From Halobacteriovorax marinus (lineage in GTDB: Bacteria; Bdellovibrionota; Bacteriovoracia; Bacteriovoracales; Bacteriovoracaceae), in assembly GCA_002163155.1 (NCBI GenBank), contig MAAO01000015.1, forward strand, positions 186,001 to 250,000: a DNA stretch of 64,000 bases, in the 5' to 3' direction. Shown one piece after another: positions 17,910 through 24,970 of the stretch (positions are counted from its first letter, which is position 1; each line of letters starts with the position of its first letter). The position numbers and the translations under genes were made by a program. The notes beneath the pieces are model-generated. The model saw only the letters and a list, made by a program, of their open reading frames with translations. It did not search any database and was not told the origin of the DNA.

Positions 17910-18263
17910 CCGAGATGGGAAAGGCTGTCGCCGGTGAAGTTTACTTCACGGGAGGAAAGTCCGGACTCCACATAGCGATGTAGCGGGTAACGCCCGTCCA
18001 CCGTGAGGTGAGGACAAGTGCAACAGAAAGGATGTACAGGGGTTTGAGAATGTAAGGGGTAGCTTTGGCCGACCTTGCTTCGAATCATTCATTTGATACC
18101 TGCTGTAGTGAAAACAGGTAAACTCTACGTGGTGCAAGTCTAAATAGGTCTGTGTTAAGGGTAGCTAGCTCGTGCAGACGGGTAAGACGCTCGAGCCATG
18201 GAGCAATCCATGGCCTAGACGAATGACAGTTCTCGACAAGATCCGGCTTAATTCCCATCTCGG
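17910..18263 (+). ncRNA. rnpB: RNase P RNA, bacterial class A
   Basis: About 354 nt. Conserved blocks are visible in the right order: GAGGAAAGTCCGGACTCC, GGGTAACGCCC, GTGCAACAGAAAG, GGTAAACTCTACG followed by GCAAGTCTAAATAGG, and near the 3' end GGCCTAGACGAATGAC and ATCCGGCTTA. The ends pair perfectly: CCGAGATGGGAA at 17910-17921 with TTCCCATCTCGG at 18252-18263 (helix P1). It is the catalytic RNA that removes tRNA 5' leaders. A run of T follows directly, and the convergent hydrolase gene ends against it. Confidence 0.97.
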
Positions 18264-18270
18264 TTTTTTT
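18252..18270 (+). terminator. rnpB terminator (P1 3' strand plus T tract)
   Basis: The 3' strand of helix P1 is followed immediately by seven T residues at 18264-18270, so P1 itself or the preceding structure serves as the terminator stem. The T run overlaps the stop codon of the convergent gene. Confidence 0.6.
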
Positions 18271-19363
18271 ATTCGATGGTCGCGCTAATTCCAAAGTGAT
18301 CAGAAAGATTCATCTCTCTAGACTCATGTGAAAATTTAACATCTCTAGTTCTTCTAGGATCTAATGTCTGAGCATTCTTTACAAAGATATGATCAATCAT
18401 AATATCTTTTGTATTAGCAGGATTTAGCGCATTGCTTGAACAGAAAGTACAAACAGATGCTTCACTAACCATTCTATTTTCATAACCAGAATCTAAAATC
18501 TTTTGACAATTATCTTCCCAGTCTCCTTCTAAGTTTTCGGTAGAAAAGGCACAGTTAAAATCACCAGTAAGAACGACCTTAGAGGATTTTTCAGAAAGAG
18601 TATTTAAAAGAACTTCAATTTGTTTACTATTTTCTTCTTTCCAAGAAGAGAATTTTCCCGTGTAGGAAACAGAGTCTGCTAGGTTTGCCGTAAGATGTGT
18701 ACAAGCAACAGTTTCACCAGTTTCAAGAGTAACTAAAAGAGCAGCTCTCTTATTGAGATTCGAAATATCAGTAAAATCAATCATCTCTTTTTTAACAATT
18801 TTCTTCTTTGAAAGAACAAGCAGTCCGTTCCCGCCACCATAGGCAAAGAGACTAGACCCACGAAATGGATTAAAGACTTGAAAAAGAGCTGAAATGGTAG
18901 ACTTCCCAACTTGAGCGATAAGGCCAGCGGCACATTCACGGTTCTCATCTTTAAGTCGCTCCATGGATTCTCCACAAGTATTTAAAATACAAGCTGTGTG
19001 TTCATCGCCTTCTTTGCCTTTGCACTTATCTAAAATACAACTAACAAATTTCCCTTCGCCAAAGAGATTCTTTCTCTTACAAGTTGGACTCTTCTTTGAT
19101 CTTACTTGTTTAATTTTTGTAAAGTGAGCGTATGGGTAAATATCTTTAAGAGATTTTACAATTTCCTTTCTATCTTTCTTTTCCCAAATTTCTTGTAAGC
19201 AAATAACATCACTCTGTTTTTCTTTGAGATCTTTAATAATATAAGGAAGTCTTTCTTTAGCAAAAGGAACATAAGTGTGGGCAAGACCAGCGTTAAAAGT
19301 TTCAACTTTTAAACCTGCAGAGTAGGCACACATAGAGATTAAAAAGACCAATACGATTTTCAT
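18269..19363 (-). CDS. Secreted endonuclease/exonuclease/phosphatase (EEP) family hydrolase
   Basis: 364 residues with a signal peptide (VLVFLISMCAYSAG). The EEP superfamily active site is recognisable: TFNAGL (N), CLQEIWE (catalytic E), LTGDFNCAF (D and N), DHIFV, and a C-terminal SDHFGISA (DH pair). The fold covers DNase I, sphingomyelinases and inositol phosphatases. A central insertion of Cys-rich sequence (about residues 90-135) is unusual. As a secreted hydrolase it could act on nucleic acid or phospholipid outside the cell or in prey; specificity is not readable. It lies 13 bp after mutY, and AGGA precedes the start. Confidence 0.82.
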   Translation of the reverse strand: MKIVLVFLISMCAYSAGLKVETFNAGLAHTYVPFAKERLPYIIKDLKEKQSDVICLQEIWEKKDRKEIVKSLKDIYPYAHFTKIKQVRSKKSPTCKRKNLFGEGKFVSCILDKCKGKEGDEHTACILNTCGESMERLKDENRECAAGLIAQVGKSTISALFQVFNPFRGSSLFAYGGGNGLLVLSKKKIVKKEMIDFTDISNLNKRAALLVTLETGETVACTHLTANLADSVSYTGKFSSWKEENSKQIEVLLNTLSEKSSKVVLTGDFNCAFSTENLEGDWEDNCQKILDSGYENRMVSEASVCTFCSSNALNPANTKDIMIDHIFVKNAQTLDPRRTRDVKFSHESREMNLSDHFGISATIE

Positions 19364-19376
19364 TCTTCTTTCCTAG

Positions 19377-20420
19377 TTATAAACGTTCAAAGACTTTTAT
19401 GCTTGAAGTGGAGAAATTGCTCTTCTCACTATTTTTTAAATAGAACTTGTATTGAGATAAGTCGTATCCCATGTTTTCAAATTCTTCTTTTGATAGTTTT
19501 AATATGTAATTTTTAATTTTATACTTAGTGATGCTCGTCTTAAAATTAATGAGGGCATCTTTCTTAGCCTTGCTTATTTTCTTCTTTAGAGCTGGATATT
19601 GAATAAGTTTCTTATCTTCTGTTGCAATCACAAAAGTTGGAATTTCGACTTGACCGCGTAGCCACTGCTTTTCAGACTTTACGTAACCTAGCACGCGTCC
19701 TCGTTGCTCAACTACAACTCTTAGTAGATCTAAATCAAACTTTTCAACTTTCTTCTTTTCTACATTTGGAATTTTATGCACTAGGGACTTCTCAAAAGAC
19801 TGGCAGTCTTTTTTTATGGGACAGATCACACAGTCCGCCTTTCTTGCCTGACAGATGACTCGCCCTAAATCCATAAGTGCTTCATTAATGACTCTAGCAT
19901 TTCCATTTTTAATTTCTGGAAGAACTTCTTTAGCAAAGAATGCTTGGTAAATTTCTTTTTGCAGCTTTGGACCTTTTACAGTTTCTAAAGCATAGAGTCT
20001 CGCGATCACTCGTTCTAAATTCGCATCAACTGCGAGGGCCTTTTTGTTGGCACCAATTCCAACAATGGCATTAGCTGTGTAATCACCAATTCCTTTAATC
20101 GTTTTTAGAGTTTCAACATCTACCGGAATGATTCCAGCGAATTTTTCTTGAATTTCCTTAGCGGCATTTAAAAGATTGCGAGCTCTTCTGTAATAACCCA
20201 AACCTTTCCAGGCGATACAAACGTCATCTTCATTACTAGCAGCGAGAGTTTTAATATCTGGATATATTTTTAAGAATCTATCGATATGATTTACAACTGT
20301 GGAAACAGTTGTTTGTTGTAACATGATCTCAGAAACAAGTGTCACATAGAGAGATCTGTCTGTTCTCCAAGGTAAGTGTGAATGTTGTTCTTTTGACCAA
20401 GATAGTAGAGTTGTAAGCAT
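19377..20420 (-). CDS. mutY: A/G-specific adenine DNA glycosylase
   Basis: 347 residues from the ATG at 20420; a TTG two codons earlier is possible. It has SEIMLQQTTV with the catalytic glutamate, a helix-hairpin-helix LKTIKGIGDYTANAI, AVDANLERV with the catalytic aspartate, and a four-cysteine iron-sulfur loop C-x6-C-x2-C-x5-C (CQARKADCVICPIKKDC). The C-terminal Nudix-like 8-oxoG recognition domain appears short. It removes adenine mispaired with 8-oxoguanine. It sits in a putative operon after the vWA gene, with a gap of about 25 bp. Confidence 0.92.
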   Translation of the reverse strand: MLTTLLSWSKEQHSHLPWRTDRSLYVTLVSEIMLQQTTVSTVVNHIDRFLKIYPDIKTLAASNEDDVCIAWKGLGYYRRARNLLNAAKEIQEKFAGIIPVDVETLKTIKGIGDYTANAIVGIGANKKALAVDANLERVIARLYALETVKGPKLQKEIYQAFFAKEVLPEIKNGNARVINEALMDLGRVICQARKADCVICPIKKDCQSFEKSLVHKIPNVEKKKVEKFDLDLLRVVVEQRGRVLGYVKSEKQWLRGQVEIPTFVIATEDKKLIQYPALKKKISKAKKDALINFKTSITKYKIKNYILKLSKEEFENMGYDLSQYKFYLKNSEKSNFSTSSIKVFERL

Positions 20421-20445
20421 AAACAACTTTTACTAAATGAAATGA

Positions 20446-21210
20446 CTATTTGCAATATTTACTCACTGCGCCATCCATAAATTGCTGTAGATCTTTCATG
20501 GAATAGGCCCCAAAGTCGCCCCCATAGATTTGAGCTGAAATAGAAACAAGGAAATCTCGAAGTTCTATGGAATATTCATCGATATCTGTGATCAAATACA
20601 CGACTTTCGCATTGGAGTCTTTAATCCATTTAATCATTTTCTTTTGATTATTGAGTCCATAATTCTGACAAGAACCTGAAGCGACTCCAAGTTCCTTTTT
20701 CGCAGTATCAAAGATTTGAAAATTTATCTTTTCTCCGCAAGCATCTCTAACTTTTTTAACGATAGTTCTTCTTTCGCAAAACTGTGGATCCGAGTTGTAA
20801 TCAATATTTCTCATACTTGAGCTGGTATCAATCCAGACCTCAACTCCGGTTCTCCTAGATGGTCCACCGGTGGCCTTACCACAGAAAATATCGAAGTAAT
20901 TTCCTTTGTCACATTTAACAAGATCCACTTCGCTAGAGTTAATTGTCTTAAGTGGTTTTAAGATTTGATCTTTTTTTCCTGCGCCAGCATCACCTTCTAC
21001 AAAACCCAATTGAGGATGAAAACAGCCGTCTCCCATAGGGACACATTCAGTTTCATTAGCGGCAAGATAACTTCCACTTAAAATTGGGAAGAGATTAAAT
21101 CCTTCATAGAGAGAAGTTCTCTTTGGAGAAACAAAGAAGAAATGAACTTCATCCGGCACAGCAAGTGCTGAAACTGAAATTAGAAAATAGAGAAATAAAA
21201 TTTTTCTCAA
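20446..21210 (-). CDS. Secreted protein with a von Willebrand factor A-like domain
   Basis: 254 residues with a signal peptide (ILFLYFLISVSALA). After a Cys-containing N-terminal region, residues 124-132 read EVWIDTSSS: D128-x-S130-x-S132 is the MIDAS metal motif of vWA domains. VYLITDIDEYS fits a later MIDAS aspartate strand. The start is a TTG overlapping the regulator's TGA stop, so its translation is coupled to the XRE regulator. It presumably binds a protein or surface ligand in the periplasm or outside the cell. No family name can be given. Confidence 0.65.
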   Translation of the reverse strand: MRKILFLYFLISVSALAVPDEVHFFFVSPKRTSLYEGFNLFPILSGSYLAANETECVPMGDGCFHPQLGFVEGDAGAGKKDQILKPLKTINSSEVDLVKCDKGNYFDIFCGKATGGPSRRTGVEVWIDTSSSMRNIDYNSDPQFCERRTIVKKVRDACGEKINFQIFDTAKKELGVASGSCQNYGLNNQKKMIKWIKDSNAKVVYLITDIDEYSIELRDFLVSISAQIYGGDFGAYSMKDLQQFMDGAVSKYCK

Positions 21211-21866
21211 ACAATCATTCCCTTTTGGCGAAAGAATCTAAAGAGATCGTTACCTAAGTCCACAATCAAATCTTTTCCTTCCATATCCAAATTTAAAAAG
21301 TCACTCATATAGGCCCTTTGCCTCGGCGACAATTGTTCTAACTTTTCTTTGATAGTAAGCTCTTTCTTATTCCCTGCTTCAAAGGGAATTCTCTGAGTCT
21401 TTCCACCTACTTTTATTTTTGCTGTAACATTCTCTCTTGCTGTTCCACCACCTAGGGCATCAGCAAAATTGTCTTCAAAGCCTGTTCCACTTGGCGGCGT
21501 TGTAACTGGTCCAGCATTAGATGTTGCAGCAGCACTCTCTCCTGGTCCCCCGAGAGGGTCTTGTTCAATAGTGCTCTCACCTGCTTCTTCCTTATAAAAC
21601 TTAACTAGTCTTATAAAGTGGTCCGCATACTCCTCTTCGACAAAATCAATCATTTCATGAAGTGGGATATTGAGTTTAGCGGTTATTTTCGCTACCAACT
21701 GAGGGTTTATGTCTGTTGTCTTTTGGGCGAGGAATCTACTCATAGTAGAAACACCAATTCCTGTGACTACTGCAAGTTCCTTCTGTGACAGAGAGCCACG
21801 TACTTGCATGTACTTACGAACTACCCCAAGGTAATCTGCAATTTTGTCTTTGTTGAAACTGGCCAT
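21207..21866 (-). CDS. XRE/Cro-CI family transcriptional regulator
   Basis: 219 residues. An N-terminal helix-turn-helix (about residues 18-65: LSQKELAVVTGIGVSTMSRFL) is of the CI/XRE type; the middle is a Gly/Ala/Pro-rich linker (about 110-145), and the C-terminus ends with a short helical region (LSPRQRAYMSDFLNLD). I chose the ATG at 21866 because GGAGGG lies four bases upstream; a TTG four codons earlier overlaps that site. The divergent spacer is packed with TTGCAATT-like sites, suggesting autoregulation and control of the opposite gene. No LexA-like protease motif is seen. Confidence 0.82.
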   Translation of the reverse strand: MASFNKDKIADYLGVVRKYMQVRGSLSQKELAVVTGIGVSTMSRFLAQKTTDINPQLVAKITAKLNIPLHEMIDFVEEEYADHFIRLVKFYKEEAGESTIEQDPLGGPGESAAATSNAGPVTTPPSGTGFEDNFADALGGGTARENVTAKIKVGGKTQRIPFEAGNKKELTIKEKLEQLSPRQRAYMSDFLNLDMEGKDLIVDLGNDLFRFFRQKGMIV

Positions 21867-21897
21867 TACGCCCTCCAAGTTATTGATAATTCGTTAT

Positions 21898-22034
21898 TTG
21901 CAATTAATTTTGGACTTCTTTGTCCTTGTAATCATTATCGGAATTGCAAAAAAATTCCTTAATGCAATTTTAGCTCTTGACGCAATTGGTCAAGTAAGTT
22001 AAGATTTAATTGCGCAGCGCAATAACGTTGCAAC
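21898..22034. promoter_or_regulatory. Cluster of GCAATT/TTGCAA operator-like sites between divergent genes
   Basis: The intergenic region holds repeated versions of one motif in both orientations: TTGCAATT at 21898-21905, AATTGCAA at 21942-21949, ATGCAATT at 21962-21969, CGCAATTG inside the promoter spacer at 21981-21988, a 15-bp perfect palindrome ATTGCGC-A-GCGCAAT at 22009-22023, and GTTGCAAC at 22027-22034. The palindrome lies where transcription of the rightward gene should begin. Density and symmetry suggest operators for the adjacent XRE regulator (inference). Confidence 0.6.
21977..22005 (+). promoter_or_regulatory. Sigma-70-type promoter of the Cys/Asn-repeat protein gene
   Basis: TTGACG at 21977-21982 and TAAGAT at 22000-22005 with 17-bp spacing. 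Predicted start of transcription about 22012, inside the 15-bp palindrome, a classical position for repression. Confidence 0.65.
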
Positions 22035-22059
22035 CAACACAGACTCAGGGGTGACCGAC

Positions 22060-22587
22060 ATGAAAACTCTTACTCAATTCTTTAATCCTTTTTTGAATGA
22101 GTCCCAAGCAGATGCTCAGTACGAAGTTATTGAAAATATGACTTTAGATGCTAAGAATTTCAATGGGTTGAGTATTTCAGGTTCTCTCTTCTCTCTCACT
22201 ACCTTTAAGAATGTCACCTTTGAGTTCTGTGTTTTTTACGGGTCAAAAATGGAAAATTGCAAATTTGTGAATTGCAAGTTTAGCAATTGCGAATTTAAAT
22301 TTACAAGCATCTCACACTGCAATTTCACAGGGACAGAGTTTGAGAATTGCAATTGGGATTTTTCACCAATTAGAAAGTCAGAATTTAACTTCTCTCGCTT
22401 AGATGCAGTGACTATGCACTACGCCTCTAAAGAAGAGAATACCTTCAGCTCATGTATGAGCAATAACGATCTCACATGGGATCAGGCATTAGCGGCAGAG
22501 GAAGCCGAAGCTCAAGTAGTGAAGTTGCACACTGAAACGTTTACGGACCTTTTAGAGAACTTCTTATTTGGGAAACAAGCAGCTTAA
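22060..22587 (+). CDS. Pentapeptide-repeat-like protein
   Basis: 175 residues. The central part (about residues 30-110) is built of five-residue steps with repeated Asn-Cys and aromatic positions (ENCKFVNCKFSNCEFKF and similar), the pattern of right-handed quadrilateral beta helices of pentapeptide-repeat proteins. The C-terminus is helical and acidic (EEAEAQVVKL). I chose the ATG at 22060 (AGGGGTG upstream) over a GTG three codons earlier. It is divergent from the XRE regulator and probably under its control. Function unknown; known members inhibit gyrase or scaffold other proteins, but nothing here fixes a role. Confidence 0.7.
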   Translation: MKTLTQFFNPFLNESQADAQYEVIENMTLDAKNFNGLSISGSLFSLTTFKNVTFEFCVFYGSKMENCKFVNCKFSNCEFKFTSISHCNFTGTEFENCNWDFSPIRKSEFNFSRLDAVTMHYASKEENTFSSCMSNNDLTWDQALAAEEAEAQVVKLHTETFTDLLENFLFGKQAA

Positions 22588-22615
22588 TAAAAATTAGCGT
22601 GGAATATAGATCACT

Positions 22616-22752
22616 TTGCCTCAAGGATATATTCGCTTAAGACATATCTAACTTGATAGAGGCAACTTACCCTAATCTAGACAGGGCCTACGGATTGGCC
22701 CCCTAGACAACTCAAAATCCTACCTACTGATCTGGCACCTCCGGGTGCCAGA
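22616..22752 (+). ncRNA. Candidate structured RNA with three consecutive hairpins
   Basis: Three stems follow one another without coding potential. The first pairs TTGCCTC at 22616-22622 with GAGGCAA at 22659-22665 and is extended inside by AAG/CTT and GATAT/ATATC. The second pairs TCTAG + GGGCC with GGCCC + CTAGA at 22676-22707. The third is nine perfect base pairs closed by a TCCG tetraloop at 22731-22752. There is no T tract after the last stem, so it is not a plain terminator. It does not match tmRNA, SRP RNA, 6S or a riboswitch class I recognise. It lies between the repeat protein and a small gene; either a small RNA or a leader of the latter. Confidence 0.5.
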
Positions 22753-22789
22753 GCACATCTTCTAAAGGTTGGAATTATGGAGTCTTAGA

Positions 22790-22933
22790 ATGAAAGAACT
22801 AATAGCCTCACTTATACTCTCTTTTTTAATAGCCGATACTGCACAGGGAATTGTTCACCACTATAAGCACAATCTAGCACCGGAACTGATTCTTAATAAT
22901 CATCTCTCAACCTTAGAAAATGACTTGGAATAA
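22790..22933 (+). CDS. Small 47-residue protein with an N-terminal hydrophobic segment
   Basis: ATG preceded by GGAG (ATGGAG, eight bases upstream); 47 codons to TAA. Residues 5-15 (IASLILSFLIA) form a short membrane or export segment, and the rest is polar and His-rich (VHHYKH). The hydrophobic N-terminus and ribosome binding site support translation, but the gene is short and has no recognised family. It lies between two RNA-structure candidates. Confidence 0.4.
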   Translation: MKELIASLILSFLIADTAQGIVHHYKHNLAPELILNNHLSTLENDLE

Positions 22934-23006
22934 AGGCGTTCCCGTAGCTAAGTTACTGATAACTTGTGATATTTTTTAGTTACTGCTCTCGCAAAGGGGA
23001 TACCTT
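22933..23006 (+). other. Candidate RNA structure: long bulged hairpin
   Basis: AAGGCGTTCCC at 22933-22943 can pair with GGGGATACCTT at 22996-23006 (one C-A mismatch). Directly inside it GTAGCTAA at 22944-22951 pairs with TTAGTTAC at 22976-22983, leaving a 12-nt bulge on the 3' side and a small GTTA/TAAC stem in the loop. No T tract follows. It begins at the stop codon of the small gene and lies upstream of the 82-residue gene; function unknown. Confidence 0.35.
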
Positions 23007-23112
23007 AATAAAACTATAACTAACTGAAAATAATCGAAAAACTCATTTTTTTCTATTTATAAATGAATTCACATTAAAATATACTCATGGCACGTAAACG
23101 GAGGCTGATGCT

Positions 23113-23361
23113 TTGAGTAAGCAAGTTTTAGAAGATAGGATGTTTGACCGTTATAGAGACGAAGTCGAATTCACCTATTCAGAATGTATCCACACCGGAG
23201 AATTTTTTGCTGGAGAATTTAATAGTCATTTATTAGATATCTGGAAAGCAGCAAAGATTGATGGTTTAGCGGAGGAAGATTTTCAAGATATTGTGGAAGA
23301 GGTAGTCACTAAGTATGTTGACTTAATTTACTATCCTTTTTCAGTCGCCATAGCAGCGTAA
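23113..23361 (+). CDS. Small acidic protein, unknown function
   Basis: 82 residues, starting at a TTG that has GGAGG eight bases upstream; no upstream in-frame ATG exists. The sequence is acidic and helical (for example EEDFQDIVEEVVTKYVDL) with no signal peptide or metal motif. A nine-codon reading frame beginning ATG at 23087 ends in TGA overlapping the TTG start (TTGA), which could couple translation, but a TATACT box just upstream may start transcription inside it. A strong hairpin terminator follows. Confidence 0.6.
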   Translation: MSKQVLEDRMFDRYRDEVEFTYSECIHTGEFFAGEFNSHLLDIWKAAKIDGLAEEDFQDIVEEVVTKYVDLIYYPFSVAIAA

Positions 23362-23369
23362 AGATTCAG

Positions 23370-23398
23370 GGTATTCGCTTTTTTATTTAGCGAATACC
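23370..23398. terminator. Bidirectional terminator between the 82-residue gene and nadB
   Basis: Ten-base-pair perfect stem GGTATTCGCT / AGCGAATACC with a T-rich 9-nt loop, followed by TTTATT on the plus strand; on the minus strand the sequence after the stem is less T-rich. It separates two convergent genes. Confidence 0.75.
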
Positions 23399-23402
23399 TT
23401 TA

Positions 23403-24968
23403 TTAACTTTTAAGGTAGAAGCAACCTACTGATTCAGGATTTCTTCTAGAAGAGTTGAGAACCATGTATCCAACTTCTACTGCATTTCTAAGACCTATTA
23501 GACTGTCTTTCAACTCAGCATTTCTATAAAAGTGTTGTATCTCATTGTAGAGTTCACTAAACATGGCATCGGCCCTTTTTAAAAGGTGATACGATCTTGT
23601 GAGTCCTACGTAATTCCACATTGTGTGTTTTAGAGTTAACCAGTCCTGAGCAATGAGAGCATTGTCAGCTTCCAGATTTCCAGATTTCCAGTTTTGTATT
23701 TTAAGAGGATCGTAGCTAATAGCATGATCTATTTTCTTAGCAATATCTTCGGCAGCAATATATCCCCAAGTGAGTCCTTCTAAAAGAGAAGTTGAAGCTA
23801 AGCGATTTGCCCCGTGTAAACCAGTACAAGCGACTTCACCAACAGCGTAAAGACCTTTCAAATTTGTCTGACCTTTAATATTTGTTTTCACTCCACCACA
23901 AGTGTAGTGAGCAGCGGGAACGACAGGAATGGGATCAGCTGTTATATCCACATGTTTATCTTTACAGTGTTGATAAATAGTAGGGAATCTAGTCTTTAAC
24001 CATTCACAATCTTTATGAGAGATATCTAAGTAAACACAGTCGTGACGAGTTTCAATAATTTCGTCAGCAATCGCTCTAGAAACAATATCTCTAGGAGCAA
24101 GCTCTTTATCCGGGTGATACTTTTCCATGAAAGCCACACCATTGGAATTTATAAGACGCCCGCCCTCTCCTCTCACAGCTTCAGAAATGAGAAATCTACG
24201 GTGAGATGAACTATCGAAGAATGTCGTTGGGTGAAATTGAACAAATTCCATATTTGTAAGATTCGCTCCCGCCCTCTTCGCCATTGCATGACCATCACCT
24301 CTAGCACCTTCAGAATTAGAATGGTGAAGATAGAGACCGCCAATTCCCCCAGTAGCTAGTACTGTGAACTTAGAAAGAATTTTTACAACTTCCTTAGTCT
24401 CTTGGTTTAAAGCGTAAGCTCCAACAACAAGGTTGTCTTCGTAACGTTGTTGAATTTTTATGCCGTGATGAATGGGAGTAATTAAATCAATGGCCGTATG
24501 TTTCGTTAAGATTTGAACATTGGGAAATCTATTCTTATCCTTTAAATAATTTAATAAAGAAGTTTGAATTTCTTTTCCAGTATAATCTCCTTGATAAAGA
24601 ATTCTATCAAGAGAGTGAGCTGCTTCCCGAGTAAAGAGAAGTTTGCCATTTTCATCTTTAGCAAAGTTAGATTTAGCATTTTTAATTAAAATTTCTTCTA
24701 ATATATTTCCAGAACGATCCCGCAATATTTCAGCGGCCTGTAAGTTTGCCGTATTAGCAGATGCCTTATTAATATCACTTACAAGTTCATCATCACTAGA
24801 CTCAGAGTAAATGATTCCACCTTGAGCAAAATAAGTATTCGATATATTTGGGTCTTCTTCACGAGTAAGAATACCAATTTTCATACCAGACTCAGCAAGT
24901 TTCGCAGCGGTCGTTAACCCTGAAATTCCACAACCAATAATTAAGACATCAAATTGATAAACCGACAT
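23403..24968 (-). CDS. nadB: L-aspartate oxidase
   Basis: 521 residues. The FAD-binding motif DVLIIGCGISGLTTAAKLAE lies at the N-terminus, followed by TRAGRE-type and HRRF segments (SSHRRFLISEAVRGEGG), EFVQFHPT and TCGGVKTNIKGQT, as in NadB and fumarate reductase flavoproteins. It oxidises aspartate to iminoaspartate for quinolinate synthesis. Two bases separate it from nadC, so the pair is an operon; nadA (quinolinate synthase) is not in this window. Confidence 0.94.
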   Translation of the reverse strand: MSVYQFDVLIIGCGISGLTTAAKLAESGMKIGILTREEDPNISNTYFAQGGIIYSESSDDELVSDINKASANTANLQAAEILRDRSGNILEEILIKNAKSNFAKDENGKLLFTREAAHSLDRILYQGDYTGKEIQTSLLNYLKDKNRFPNVQILTKHTAIDLITPIHHGIKIQQRYEDNLVVGAYALNQETKEVVKILSKFTVLATGGIGGLYLHHSNSEGARGDGHAMAKRAGANLTNMEFVQFHPTTFFDSSSHRRFLISEAVRGEGGRLINSNGVAFMEKYHPDKELAPRDIVSRAIADEIIETRHDCVYLDISHKDCEWLKTRFPTIYQHCKDKHVDITADPIPVVPAAHYTCGGVKTNIKGQTNLKGLYAVGEVACTGLHGANRLASTSLLEGLTWGYIAAEDIAKKIDHAISYDPLKIQNWKSGNLEADNALIAQDWLTLKHTMWNYVGLTRSYHLLKRADAMFSELYNEIQHFYRNAELKDSLIGLRNAVEVGYMVLNSSRRNPESVGCFYLKS

Positions 24969-24970
24969 AT

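Noticed and set aside
22254-22330. CRISPR-like or tandem DNA repeat from the recurring AATTGC
   Set aside because: Repeats are short, in frame and explained by Asn-Cys pentapeptide repeats; no spacer-repeat regularity.
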